From NCBI GenBank assembly GCA_023846275.1, contig JAIUJO010000071.1, positions 369,671 through 433,670 on the forward strand: a stretch of DNA of 64,000 bases. Direction: 5' to 3'. The notes beneath the pieces are model-generated. The model was given only the letters and a program-made list of their open reading frames with translations. It was not told the DNA's origin and did no database searches. Each line of letters starts with the position of its first letter. Position 1 is the stretch's first letter. Below are positions 51,301 through 64,000 of the stretch, piece after piece. A program made the translations under genes and the position numbers. This DNA comes from Vanilla planifolia. Its lineage: Eukaryota; Streptophyta; Magnoliopsida; Asparagales; Orchidaceae.

Positions 51301-53711
51301 ATGTATATGTACATGTGTGTGTGTGTGCAAATACAAGCATATGTATTCATGAGTACATGCATCCATAAGTGCATGCTTGTGTGTGCGATTATGCCTCTGT
51401 GTGTGTTTATGTGCATGTTTGTTCATGTGCACATGTTCAAGTATTTTAGTATGCATATGCATGCAATTGGGTGAATGTGATTGTGCATACTTGTACATGT
51501 GTTTGCATGTTTATGTGCATTTCTATGGATGTTTGTGTGTGTGCATCTATATCTTCTTTTGTGTGTGTACCTATATGTGTGTGTTCATGCATGTGTGTGT
51601 GTGTGCATGTGTGTGTCATTGCGTGCTTGTTAGTGCATGTGTGTGCATGGGTGTGTGTACATGTGTATGTGTGTGCATATTAAATACGTGTGTGCATGCA
51701 ATAATTTGGATGTGTGTGTGGGGGGAGTGGGTATGTGCATGCATGTGCGTGTTTGTGAGTGTGTGTGCATGCATGGATGTGTTTACATGCATAAGTGTCT
51801 GTGTGCATGCATGCATGTGTGTGTGTATATATGCACATGTGGGCACATATTTCTATGAACTATAAGCAGATGTGTGCATGTGTACAGCTCTCTATGTGTG
51901 TGTGCATCTATGCATCTGCACTTGCGCATGTGTTTACATGTGTGTGAGCATGTATTTTTTGTGTTTATGTGTGTGTGTTAGTGCACGCAAGCACCCTTGT
52001 GTGTGTTCATGTATGTGTGGCTCTACATCAGTATGCATATGTATGTGTATGTGTGTTTGCATTTATGTGCATGTGTTTGTGAATGTGTATGTGTATGTGT
52101 ACATGAATGCATGTGGTTGTAGGTGCACTTGTGCATGCATATGAGTGTGTGTGTGTGTGTTCCTGGGTGTGTTTGTGTGGGTGTGTGCGAATAAATATTC
52201 ATGCATGAGTGTTTGTGCATGTGCACATGCATACATAATTGTGCAATAGTGCAAGTGTGTGTGTGTGTTCATGTGTGTGGGGGTGCTTGAGTGTGTGTGT
52301 AGGCTTATCTACTTGTGCATGTGTGTGCACAAGTGGGCACATATGTGTGAGTTAGAGTATGCATTTATGTGTGTGCATGCACGTGATTAGGCATGTGTGT
52401 GTGTGCATGTGTGTGCATGTGTTTGCATGCACATGTGTGTGCCTGTTTGAGTGCAGGGGTCTACATGTGTGTGCATATGTGTATACATGCATGTGTGCTA
52501 GAGCACATTCTTGGTGTAAGGGCGCATGAGCGTGTGTTTGTGTACATGTGTGCAATGTGTGTGTGCATGTGTGCATGTATGGATACGTGTGCATGCATGT
52601 GTGTATGTGTGTGTGTGTACATATGTGCATCGATTCTTAGGCATGTGTTTGTGTGTGTGTGAGCATGTATTCGTTTGTATGTGTGTTAGTGTGCATGGTT
52701 GTACATATATGTGTATGTCTTTGTTTGTGTGTGTGTGTGTGTGTTTATGCATGTGTATGTGTGTGTGTGTGTGTGTGGATGTGTGTGGGTTTGTGTGTGC
52801 ATGCTTGCATTTGAGTGTGTTTAAGAGCATATCTCTAGGTGTGTGTGTGTGTGTGTGTGAATGTGCATATGTGTGTGTGCCTATGCACACAAGTACATGA
52901 GTGTGCATGCGTGTCTATGTGTTTGTGTGTGTGTGGGTGCATAAGGGTGCTTGCATGTGTGTGTGTTGATATATGTGCATGTGCATGTAGGTGCACATGA
53001 AGGCACATGTGTATGTGTAGGTGCATGCATGCTTGTGTGTGTGTGCATGCACATGCCTGTGACAGTGTATGTGTATGCATGTGTGTATGTGTGTGTGTGT
53101 TTGTGCATGCAAGTGTGCTTCTATGTGTGTGATCTTGTGTGTGTATGTGCTTGTTTTTGAGAGCATGCATACCTATGCATGTGTTTGTGTGTGCATGTGT
53201 TTGTGTGCACAAGTGTGTGCAAGTGTGTATACATGTGTGTGTGTGTACAAGTGTGTACATTTGTGTGTACAGACATGTATATGTGTGTGTGCATGTGTGT
53301 GCATGTGCATGAGCGTGTGTTTGTGAGTATATTTGCATGCATGTATTGGTGTTTATGTGTGTATATGTACGTATGTGCATGATTGAGTTTGTGTGTGCAA
53401 GAGTGTGTGTATGTGAATGTGTGCATTATGCTTGTATGCATGTGTAAGTGAACATGTGTCTACGTGTGCTAGTGTGTGCATGCATGTTTGCATGTGTTTA
53501 GGTGCATGTGCATGTGTGTGTACATGCACATATGGAGTGTGTGTGTGCATGAGTGCATGTGTGTGTTTGTACTTACAGGTGTTTGTGGGTGCATGCATGT
53601 GGAATTATGTGCATACATTCATGTATGAGTTTGTGTGTGTGTGGGTGTGTAAGTGTATAGTTTTGCATATGCTTCTGTGTGTGTGTGTATATATGAATGA
53701 GTGTGTGTGTG

Positions 53712-53755
53712 TGTATGCACACAAACATGTGTGTGTATGCACACAGACATGTGTG
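53712..53755. repeat. 22-bp tandem duplication
   Basis: TATGCACACA(A/G)ACATGTGTG-type units at 53,712-53,733 and 53,734-53,755 differ at one base. The CACAC/GTGTG halves make each unit partly self-complementary. Confidence 0.9.
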
Positions 53756-55247
53756 TGTAATGCTTATGTGCGTGTGCCAGTGCAGGTACCTACATGTGTA
53801 CGTGCATACATCCACATGTGTGCATGCTTTGTTCGTTTGTGTCTATGTGCACATGTGTACATATGCGTGTGCATTCGTCTTGTAGTGTGTGTGGGTGTAT
53901 GTGCTTGCATGTATGCATTCATGTGTGAAAATGCATATGCATATGCATGTTCGTAGGCATATGCACAAGTGAGTATGTGACTATTTGCATGCATGCGTGC
54001 ATGTCAGAGTGTGTGTAGGTATGTGTTTGTGCTTGTTTAGATGCATGCATGCTTTTGTGCATGCATGTGCATGTGGTTGTATATGCATGCACATGTGTTT
54101 ATGTGGGTGTGTGTGCCATTGCATGTGTGTTCTTGCATGTGTGCCTATACATGTATGCATGCTATTACATGTGCATGCATATGTGTGTGCTAAGTACATA
54201 CATGTGAGCATGTGTGCACATGTGACAGCATGTGTGTAAGTGTATGAGCATATGAGTGTGTGTGTGTGTATGTATGAGTGCATGTGTTTATTCATATGTG
54301 CATGTCAATGTGTGTATGTGATAACATGTATTCATGAAAGTGTGTGTGTGCATGTGCATGTGCAAATGTGTGGGTGTGTGTATATGTGTATATGTGTGCA
54401 TGCATGCAGGTGTGCAAATGTGTGTGTGCACATGCATGTGCCTATGAACACATGTCTGTGTGAGTGTGCATGTATGTAGGCATGTGTAGGTGTTTGTGCA
54501 TATTTTGACATGCACACATATGTTTGTATATATGTATGTGCATGTGTGAGTTTATGCATGTATTGTGCTTGTATGTGTGTCTTTATGTGTAGATGTGCAT
54601 TTATGCTTTGGCATGTGTTTGTGTATGTGAGAATGTATACCTTTGTGTGTCTATTCATGGGTATAATTTCCTAGGTGCATGTGCATGGCTTGGCATCTAT
54701 GTTTATGTCCTTTAGTGTGTGCATGTATATGTGTGTATATGTCGATGTGTGTGGGTTTGTTTGTGTGTGTGCTTGCATTTGGGTGTGAGTGTATGTGTTT
54801 GTGGGTGGTTGTGTGTGTGTGCACGTGCATATGTGTTTGTGTGCCTGTGCACACACATACGTGAGTGTGTGTGAGTGCATGTGTGTATGTGTGTTGGTGT
54901 ATGTGGGTGCTTATGTGCGTATGTGAGTTGGTCTATGTGTATGTGCATGTGTGTGCACATGTAGGCCATGTGTATGTGTAGGTGCATGCATGCATGTGAT
55001 TGTTCATGTGTGTGTGCATGTGTGCACGTGTGTGTGCTTGTGCATGCATATTTGCGTGTGTGTTTTTATCTATGTCTGTGCTTGTCTTTATGAGCATCTA
55101 TAGTTGTTTGTATGTTTTATGTCTTCATGTATTTGTGTGCATATTTATATCCATGTTTGTTGTGTGTGTGTATGTGTGTGCGCATTCATGTGTGCTAAAG
55201 CACACACATGGTGCATGTGTGGATGAGTGTGTGTTTGTATACATGCA

Positions 55248-55250
<3 letters not shown>

Positions 55251-55314
<64 letters not shown>
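55251..55314. repeat. (AT)32 microsatellite
   Basis: A perfect 64-bp AT alternation, preceded by ACATGCATGA and followed by CTATGTGTG. It is the longest pure microsatellite in the window, and it uses a dinucleotide that is otherwise rare in the surrounding TG repeat. It may have grown from a TATATA seed such as the one at 4758. Such tracts readily extrude cruciforms and are length-variable. Confidence 0.97.
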
Positions 55315-55316
<2 letters not shown>

Positions 55317-58300
55317 ATGTGTGTATGTGAGCATGTGTTTTTGTATTTGTGTGCATGCATGTAGGAGTGTGTATTTGTGTATGTGTGCATATGCATAAAT
55401 GAGTTTGTGTGCACATTAGTGTGTATGGGTATGTGTGTGCATTTATGTTTTTTGTTTGTGTGTACATGTGTTTTTATTTTTTTGTGCATGTTTGAATGTG
55501 CATTTGTGTATGTGTCCATGCGTGCATGCATTTGTATGCAAGTGAAGTTGTGCATGCATGTGAGCAAGAATGTTTGTCTACGTTGGCATGCATGCAAGCT
55601 TGTGCATATTTTGTGTGTGTTCATGTGTGTGTATGCGTGCTCATTCATATGTATGTGTGGGTGTGTTTGTAAGTCTATGTGCATATGTGTGTGCATTTGT
55701 GTGTATGTGTGTATTCCAATATTTTTGTGAGCTTTCTTTTCACACATGTGGATGTGTTTGTGAGTTTTTGTGTATGTTTGAGTGTGTGAGTGCATGCATG
55801 CATGCGAGTGGATGTGTGTGCCTGTCTTTGTGCATGTGTGTGGTTGTGTCTGTTTATATGTGTGTGCGTGTGTGTTTGTGTGCATATGTTTGTATTTTTA
55901 TGTGTACATGTGCATGTATGTGTTTGTGTAAGTGTACACATGTGTTTATGTGTGGGTGTGAGTGTGTTTGAGTGTGCATGGGTATTTGTGTGTGTCGATA
56001 TGTGATTTCATTCGTGCATGTGTGTATGTGTTTGTTGGGCATCTTAGTATCTCTGTGTGGTATGTTCAGGCATGTGTTTGTATGTGCTTGTGCTTTCATG
56101 CATGTTTGTACAGTTGTGCTTGTGTGCTTGTATGATTGTGTTTGTATGCATGTGTAAGCATGTAGGTGTATTCATGCATGTGTGAGTGCATTTATGTGGG
56201 TGAAGTATGTGGTACTACATATATGTGCATGCATGCTTATGTTTGTGTGTGCATGTGGGTGTGCGATTCTATGGCCATGTTTTTATGTAGGCTTATTTGC
56301 ATGAGTTTGCTTGTGCATGTGCTTGTGTGTAGGCATGTGTACATGTGTTTATATGTCTGCATGCATGTGCCTATGTTAATGTTAGTGAGTGTGCATGCTT
56401 GTGCATGTGTGCATGGGTATGAGTGTGTGTTTGTGTTTGTGAGTGCATGTGTGTGTATATGTTTATGTGTGCATATGTGGCCTTATGCGAGTGTGTGCTA
56501 GTGTATGTGTATGTGCATATTCATGTGTGCATGGTTATGCGTGTGTGTATGCACATGTGAGTACATGTGCAAGTGTGACTATATGTGTATTTTTATGCAT
56601 ATGCATATGCATGGGTGTGCATGCATGTGTTTGCATAAGTATGCATATTCGTGCATATGTGTGTGTATATGTCTTTGGGCATTTGTACATGCATAAGTGT
56701 ACACATGCATCTATGTGTGCATATGTGAGTGTGCGTGTGTGCATTTTTGTGCTGGCAAGCATGCATGTGTGTGTTTGTGTTTGTGAGTATGTGTGTATGT
56801 GTTTGCATGTGCGTGTCCTTGTGCATGCGCATGTGAATTTGTGTGTGTGGTTATGCTTGTGTCTACGTGTGTGCATGTGTGTGTGTATATATTTGTGTGA
56901 GCATATTTGTCTGAGTGCATGTGAGTCAGTGTGTGTGTGTGTGTCTACATGCCTGTTATGCATGGGCATTCATATGTGCATATGTATTTGTTTGTGTTTA
57001 TGTGTATGTGTACTTGTGTGCATGTGTGTATATGTACATGCATTTATGTTCGTATCAATGTTCATATGAGTACGTGTGTGCATGCATGTGTGTATGCATT
57101 TATGTTCAAATCTAGGTCCATATATGTGCGTGCATGTGTATGCTTGAGCATGCATCTAATGCCTATGTGTGCTTCTTTGTTCTTGTGTGTTCGAACTTAT
57201 GCATTGGAGTGGATGTCTACTGTGTGTGGGTATATTTTTGTGTGCATCTTCATATGCATATATATATTTGTGCCATTCCTTTTGTTGTGTTTATGTGCAT
57301 GTGTGTGCGTTTCTATGTGTACATGTGTGTGTGGGTGCATGGCTATATTTTTGTGTGCATGCATGCCAATGTTTGCTTGTTTGCATGCATAAATGTGTGT
57401 GTTTGTCTATACATTTATTCACATTTGTGCATGAGCTAGTGTGTGCATGTGTGTTAGTGTCTATGTGCATGCATGGTCATGTGTGTGTGAGTGTGTGTTT
57501 GTGATATATGTGTGTGATTATGATTGTGATTGTATGTGTGTATTTGGGTGTGTGAGTTCATGCCTAAGTGTGCATGTTTCCATGTGTGCATATATGCACA
57601 GGTGTTCTTGCGTGTGTGTGTGTGTGTGTTTGTGCATTTGTGCATGTGCATGCATATGTGAGAGTGCATGCATGTATGCATATGTGCGTATGTGTGTGTC
57701 CATGTATGTGTTATGATGTGTATGTGTGCTAGTAAGTGCGTGTGTGTATGTGAGTATTCATGTGCATGTGTGTGTGCTTGTGTTCATATGTGTTTGTGCA
57801 TGAGCGTGCTTGTGTGCATGTGAGTGTTTGTCTAAGCAGATGCATGTGCACATGTTTTGTGTGTGTGTGTGCATGTGTTTGTGTATGATTATTCATGAGT
57901 GGTTGTGTATGTCTGTGCATCTATGTGCCTTTGCATGAGCCTGTGTGCATGTGTGTGTTTATGCAGGTGTGGGCCTATGTGTGTGCATGTGTGGGGGTAT
58001 GTGTGCTTATTATGCATGTGTGTGTGTCTGTGTGAGCATGTGTGTTTGAATGTGTGTGTGTTCATATTAGAAAGTGTATGTGTGACTACATGTATGAGTG
58101 CATGCATTTATGTGTATGTTTTTGTGCATCTTTATATGTGCCTTTATGTGTGTGTGTGTGTGTGTATGTTTCTACTTATTCGAATATATATCTAGACTTA
58201 GGCAAACATGTGCATGCATTTGTAAGTGTGTATATGTATTTATGTGTGCATATGATTGCATATGTATGTGTGTTCACATGTGCATATGTGTGTCTATGTG

Positions 58301-59883
58301 TATGCTTTGCATTTGTATATGTGTTTGCACATATGTGTGTGTGTGTATATATAAGTGCTTGAGTATGTTTGTATGTGTGTGTGTGTGCATATATGTGTGA
58401 GCATTTATGTGGAGATGTATGTGTCTTCTATTTGTTCATGTGTGTGCATGAGTGGGCTTGTATGTGTGTGCATGTGTTCTTGTCATTTACATGTGCATGT
58501 GCATATGACTATAAGTGTATATGTGTCTATTTGTAAGCTTGTTTATGAATGGAAGTGCAGATGTGTGAAAGTGTGTGTGTGTGTGTATGTTTGTGAGTGC
58601 AAGCATTTTGAGCGTTGGCATACATGTGTATGTGGGCAGGTGGGTAAGTGTGTGTGCTTGTGTGTCGATGTGAGTGTGTACATGTCTCTATGTATTTACT
58701 TATGTGTGCGGGTGTACGTGTGTGTGCTTTGTGCATATGCTCATGTGCACATGTGTGAGTGTGTGTTTATGGGTGTATGTGTGTGTATGTGTGTGTGCAT
58801 ATGCATGTGTGTATGTATTTGTTTATGAGTGAGTGTGAGCATATGAGTGGGAGTGTTTGTGTGCACATGTGAGTATATTTTTGTACACATGTGCATGTGT
58901 GTGTGCTATGCATATGCATTCCTACTTGTGCATGTGTGTGGGTGTAGGTGCAGGTGTGTGTGTGTGCTTGTGCATACATGTGTGTGCTTGTCCTCATATT
59001 TGCTTTTCTGTGTGATTGTGTGCATGTGCTTGTGCATGTGTATATGTGTGTTGTCAAGTGTGTGTTTGTATATGTTAGTGTGTTGTTTTGCACATGCAAG
59101 TGTGTACTTGTGTGTGTCTGTGTGTTTGCGTCTACATGCCTGTGAATGTTTGTGTGTTTGGGCTTGTGTGTGCGCATGTGCATATGCATGCATATATGTG
59201 TGTGATTATGTGTAGGGGCCTATGTGAGCATGCATGTGTGCCTATGAATGTGTGTCTTTTTGTGCAGGTGTGTGCATGTGTGTGCTGGTGTGTGATGGAG
59301 TTTATGCATGTGCATGTGTGTACAAGTGGTCACATGTGTGTGTGTGTGGATCCAAGTGTGTGTGTGCATGTTGGCATATCCATGAGTATGATTGCACATG
59401 TGTTTCTACATTTACATGCATAGACACATGTGTCTGTGTGCATGTCAGTGTGAGCATGTGTGTGCCTATATGCATGCATATTAATGCGTATCAATGTGTG
59501 AGCATATCTGTGTGCTAATTCATGTGTGTCTATGTGTTTGCAAATGTGTGTATGCATGTGTGCTTTTGTGCATGTGTACATGCATGCCAATATTTTTGTA
59601 GGTGTGTGTATGTGGGTGATTGTGTTTGTGTGTGTGTGAGATTCTGTGCATCTTAGTACATGTTTATGTGTATGTTTGGTCATATGTGAGTTTATGGGCA
59701 CGTATGTCTACTTATGCATGTGCTTATGCCTGTGTGCAAGTGTGTATGTTGATGCATGTGGGTATTTAAAAATGTGTGTTTATGTTTGTGTTTATGCACA
59801 TTTGTTTGAGCATTTGTGTATGTTTTCTTGCTTACATGTCATCTGTGCATGTGTTTTTATGTATGTGTATGTGCATGTTCTAA

Positions 59884-59906
59884 GTGTGTGTGTGTGTGTG
59901 TGTGTG
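59884..59906. repeat. (GT)11 microsatellite
   Basis: A 23-bp pure GT run followed by GATGTGTGGGTG. Confidence 0.88.
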
Positions 59907-62900
59907 GATGTGTGGGTGTATGTGTTTTTGTGTGTGCGTGGGTGTGTGTTATTGTATGCACATATGAGTATGTAAGCATGTGTGTGTGTATGAGTTTGTG
60001 TGCATGTGTGTTTGCATGTATGTTCCTATGGAGCATAAGTCTATGCATGTATTGTGTGTGCGTGTGTGCATGTGTATATGCATGTATGTGTACATGTGTG
60101 TATTTATTTATGTGTGTATACATTTGTGTGCAATTGTATGTGCATTCATCTATATGTCTATATGTGTGTGTATATGAGTGCGTGTGTGTGTTATGCATGT
60201 GTGTCCATGTGCATAGTCTTGAGTATGTTGGTGTATTTGTTTGAGCCTGTGCATGTGTGTGCATATTCATGTAGGTATGCATGCATCAATGTGGGTGCAT
60301 TAGTGTGTGTGTTCACGTATGCATGTGTGTGTATTTATTAATGTGTGTGGGCATGTGCATGCATGTGTGTATGAGTGTGTATGTCTATTGGTGTGCCTAT
60401 GTGTGTGTATGAGTGTGTGAGTGTGCATGTGCATGTCTATGAGTGCGAGTGCATGTGCATGTATGTGCATATGCTTACATTCCCTTTTCTACACATGGTT
60501 GTGTGTGTGTGTGCGTGCATGTGTGCTTGTGTGCTTAGGTGTGTTTGTGTGTGCAATTGTGTATGCACATGTGTTTGTGTGTCTAGCTTTGTAGCACAAG
60601 TCCATGTGTGCATGCTCCTTCTAGCATGCATGTGTGTGTATATGTGTTTGTGTGCGTTTGTGAGCATGTGTGCAAATTTTTAGGTTTTTATGTGTGAGTG
60701 CATGTGTGTGTATGTTTTTGTACGTATGTTTGTAAGCATGTTTATGTGTGTGCATGTGGTATGTGTTTGTATGCCTACATGTGTGTGACATGCTTGTGTG
60801 CATGGAAGTGCATGTGTTTGCACATCTATGCTTTTGTATGTGTATGTGCATGTGTACATGTCTTTGTGCATACGTGAGTGTGTGCTTTTGTACCTACATG
60901 TGCGTGTGCATCCATGCATGTCTGTATATTTGTCTATGTTCACAAGTCTAGTTATGTATCTGTGCATGTGCATATGTGTTTATGCATGTATGTCTAGATG
61001 TGTGTGCATGTGTGTTTATGTGTATGTGTGTATGTTCATGTGCATGCATGCATGTGTGTGTGTTTCTGTATGTGCCTGCACATATGTGCATGTGAGTGCA
61101 AGGGTATGTGCATGTGTGAGCATGCATAAGATATGTACCTATGTGTGTGTGAGTGGTTATGGATGGGTGTGTGGTATGTGGTTGTGTGCATCTATGTCTA
61201 TGTGCACATGGCTGTGATTGTGTGAGTGTATATTTGTGTGAGTGTATCTATGTGTGTGTGCATGTGCACCTATCTCTATGTGTCTCTGTGGGTGTCAATG
61301 TGTTAGGGTGCATGTTTGTGTGTATAAGCATATGTAATTGTGCATATATGCATTTTTACCTCATCATGTTTATAAGTGCATGTGCTTATGAATGAGTGTG
61401 TAAGTGTGATTTTGTGTGTGTATGTGCATGTGTATATATGTGTGTGTACAGGCACCTTTGCGTGTGTATGCATGTGCATGTGCTTGTGCAAGTGTGTGCA
61501 TTTGTGCATGCTTGTGCATGTGCATTTGTGTGTGTACATGAGTGCATTTGTGCATGTGTGTACATCCACTTGTGTGTATGTGTGTGTGTCCATGAATGTG
61601 CATTTATGTGTATGTGTGTGTGTGCATAATTTTACTCATGTGTGTGTACCTTTTTGTGTGCATATGTGTGCTTATTCATATGCATATGAGTACTTATGTG
61701 TGTGTGCACGAGTGAAGATACACATGTCAATGCTTGTATATTTGTGAATAGGTATGCATGTCTGTGCAACTATGTGTGCATATGTATTCATCATTTTGGG
61801 TATATGCATAAGTGTGCATGTGTGTGTGTGTGTGCATGTGCATGTTTGTATGTGTGTATTCATGTATGATTTGCGCACATGTGAGTAGGTGTTTGTGAGC
61901 ATGTAAGTGTGTAGATGCACACATGTGTATGTGTGTGTGTGTGTGCATATTTGTGTACTATGCATGCATTTGTGAGTGTGTGTGCATGTGCAAGTGTGTA
62001 TGTCTATGTGTGTATGTGTATGTGCCTGTGTGTATGCTTAAGTCCATTTGCATGTGTCCATGTGTGTATTTCCATGTCCATGTTTCTATGTGTGAGTATG
62101 TGTGTGTGTGTTTATGTATGTGCATTTGTGGTTGTGTGCTTATATTTTTGGACATGTGTGTGTATGCGTGCATGTGTGTGTAGGGGTTTTCTTAGTGCTA
62201 ATGTGTGTGTGCACACATGTGCACACATGTGTGTGTGCTTATACGTGTTCACATGTGCACATTTATATATGCATGTTTTAGTGTGTGCGTGTGTATGAAT
62301 ATGTGTGTGCGATTGTGTGTTCATATGTGAGTGTGCATGCGCGTGTGTGTGCATGTGTGAGTGTGTGTGTGTGTGCATGTTTGTGTGTGTGTGCAAGTGC
62401 TTGTGAGTGCATGTGCATGTACTTGTGCACATGTGTGTGTGAGTGTGTGCTTGTGTGATTGTATGCATGTGCATGTGTTTGTGCTTATGTGTCTTCTTGC
62501 ACATGTGTGTGTGCATTCATTTGCATGTGTCAATTTTTGGGTATGCATGTGCACACATGTATGTGTGTGTGTGTGTGGAAGTGTGCTATCTGCATTTGTG
62601 TATGTGTGTATATGTGTAGATGTGATTGTGTGCATGCATCTTTGTGTGTGTATATATCTATTTGTGCATGTGTGTGTGAGTGCAAGTGTAGTTGTGGTTA
62701 TGTGTTCATATGCATGTGTATGTGTATGCATTGGCATTTCTATACTTACGTAAAAATGTGTGTGCTTGTATGGGTGTGTGCTTTTGTGTATGCATATGTG
62801 CTTGTGTGAGTGCATGTGCTTGCATGGGTATGTGTGCTTGCCAATTAGTTTTTTATGTGTGATTTTGTGTGTCCATATATTTTTGCATGCATGTGTATGC

Positions 62901-64000
62901 ATGTGCGTGCATGTATGTGCATATGTCTGTACATATGCTTGTGTGTGTGCATGTGTGTGTTTGTGTGCATGTTTGTTTATGGGTGTGTGTGTGCATGTGT
63001 GTGAGCATGTGCATATGTGTGTCCCTATGAGCATGCATGCATGTGTGTGCATGTCGATATGTGTGTGTGTTTGCACTCATGGATGCGTGTGTGTGTATTT
63101 ATTTGTGTGCTTGTGTGAGTTCTTACATGCATGTGTGCATATGCATTTACATTTGTGCATGTGTGTTTGTGTGTAGCTTTGTGTTTGCATGTTTGTATAT
63201 GTCTATATGGGTGTGTGTCTACATGCATATGCATGTGTGCATATGTGTGTGTGATTTTATGTGCATATGTGGGTGTAGGGGTTTAAGTGAGTATGCATGT
63301 ATATGGGTATGTATGTGTGTGTGTGTAGATGTGTGTATGTTCATGGGTGTATGTGTGTGTGTACATGATTGTGCACATGGGCATATTTGTGGGTGCATAT
63401 GCATGTGTATGATTATAAGAATTTGTATGAATGTCTATGTGTGTGTGTGTGAGTTCATGTGTTTTTGCATTTGTGTGCTTGTGTTTGCATGCATGCATTC
63501 TCTTGTATGTGTGCATGTTTGTGTGTGTTTACTAATGTGCACACACATACGTGTGTGTGTACTTATTTGTGTACATGTGTCTACAAGCATTTACATCTGT
63601 GTGTTGACATTATTTTGTTCATGTGTGTGCACGTGCATATGACTCTATATGTCTATGTATGTGCATGATATTGTATGCATGTGAGTGCATGTGTGTGCGT
63701 GTGTGTCTATGAAGGAGTGTGTGCATGCGTGCATGTGCACGTGTATGCATGCACATGTGTGGGTGTATGTATGTTTGCATGTATGTGTATATGCACACGT
63801 GCATGTCTTTCTGTGTCCATATGTGCAGGTGTGCATGTGCAAGTTTGCATCCGTGCATCTATGTGAGTGTGTGAGGGTTTAGTAATGCATGTGTTTTTTT
63901 AAGCATGTATGCTGCAAGTGTGTTCATGGTTGTTTGCATATGTTCCCATGTTTGCATGTATGTGTGTGCATGTTTGTGTACCTATAACTATGTGAGAATG

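Larger units (their letters stand above)
40701..64000. repeat. TG-rich degenerate repeat to the window end
   Basis: About 23 kb of TGTG/TGCATG/TATG repeat in which I could not find a kilobase unit. It contains several small tandem duplications and pure GT runs (listed separately) and the (AT)32 tract. Brief departures from the repeat occur at 46,001-46,075 (CpG-containing, with GATCGCGCTTGTCCCC), 51,043-51,070 and 58,183-58,212. None is long enough to identify. No gene, RNA or mobile element is visible, and the repeat continues past the window end. Confidence 0.87.

Noticed and set aside
55251-55314. AT tract as a promoter or replication origin
   Set aside because: A pure dinucleotide run without flanking motifs or a neighbouring gene is better explained as a microsatellite expansion.
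1-64000. Telomere repeat of the TTAGGG or yeast TG1-3 type
   Set aside because: No TTAGGG runs are present. G runs longer than two are scarce, and the dominant words (TGCATG, TATG) are not telomerase products.
1-64000. tRNA, rRNA or other structured RNA genes
   Set aside because: No tRNA box A/B sequences, cloverleaf-compatible stretches or rRNA-like conserved segments were seen, and the base composition is repeat throughout.
1-64000. Virus-derived or LTR elements
   Set aside because: No long terminal repeats, polypurine tract with primer-binding site, or capsid/polymerase-like protein segments appear in any frame.

Overview
This 64-kb window is a single continuous block of low-complexity DNA. 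I can support no protein-coding gene, RNA gene, CRISPR array, transposon or virus-derived element in it. Almost every base belongs to a degenerate dinucleotide-type repeat built from TG/CA steps broken up by ATG, TATG and palindromic TGCA/CATG words. The block runs off both ends of the window, so neither boundary is visible.

Layout. Positions 1-2982 are CA-rich on the given strand. At 2982/2983 the strand bias flips once, and 2983-64000 is TG-rich apart from very short local reversals. Inside the TG-rich arm are three zones of higher-order organisation. (1) 5813-11306 holds five tandem copies of a ~1.1-kb unit, recognisable by shared non-TG landmarks. (2) About 25.2-28.6 kb is a diverged tandem pair with a ~1.92-kb period. 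(3) About 30.3-40.7 kb is an older array of ~0.78-kb monomers that alternate in two types to make three ~1.6-kb dimers (33,529-38.3 kb). These dimers are flanked by two copies of another block lying ~6.1 kb apart. Between these zones (2983-5812, 11,307-25.2 kb, 28.6-30.3 kb, 40.7-64 kb) I see only unphased degenerate repeat, with small exact duplications and one long pure (AT)32 tract at 55,251-55,314.

Organism. Long CA/TG tracts with few CpGs, and with the surviving CpGs mostly in CGTG/ACGT contexts, fit a methylated eukaryotic genome, most likely a vertebrate. Nothing here identifies the species. I infer a satellite- or heterochromatin-like locus that grew from a microsatellite by slippage and then by unequal exchange of kilobase units.

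The long open frames in all six frames are a by-product of the stop-poor repeat. On the TG-rich strand they read Cys/Val/Met-rich and on the CA-rich strand His/Thr-rich. None looks like a protein, and one frame crosses the strand switch and changes composition exactly there. They are deliberately not annotated as genes.
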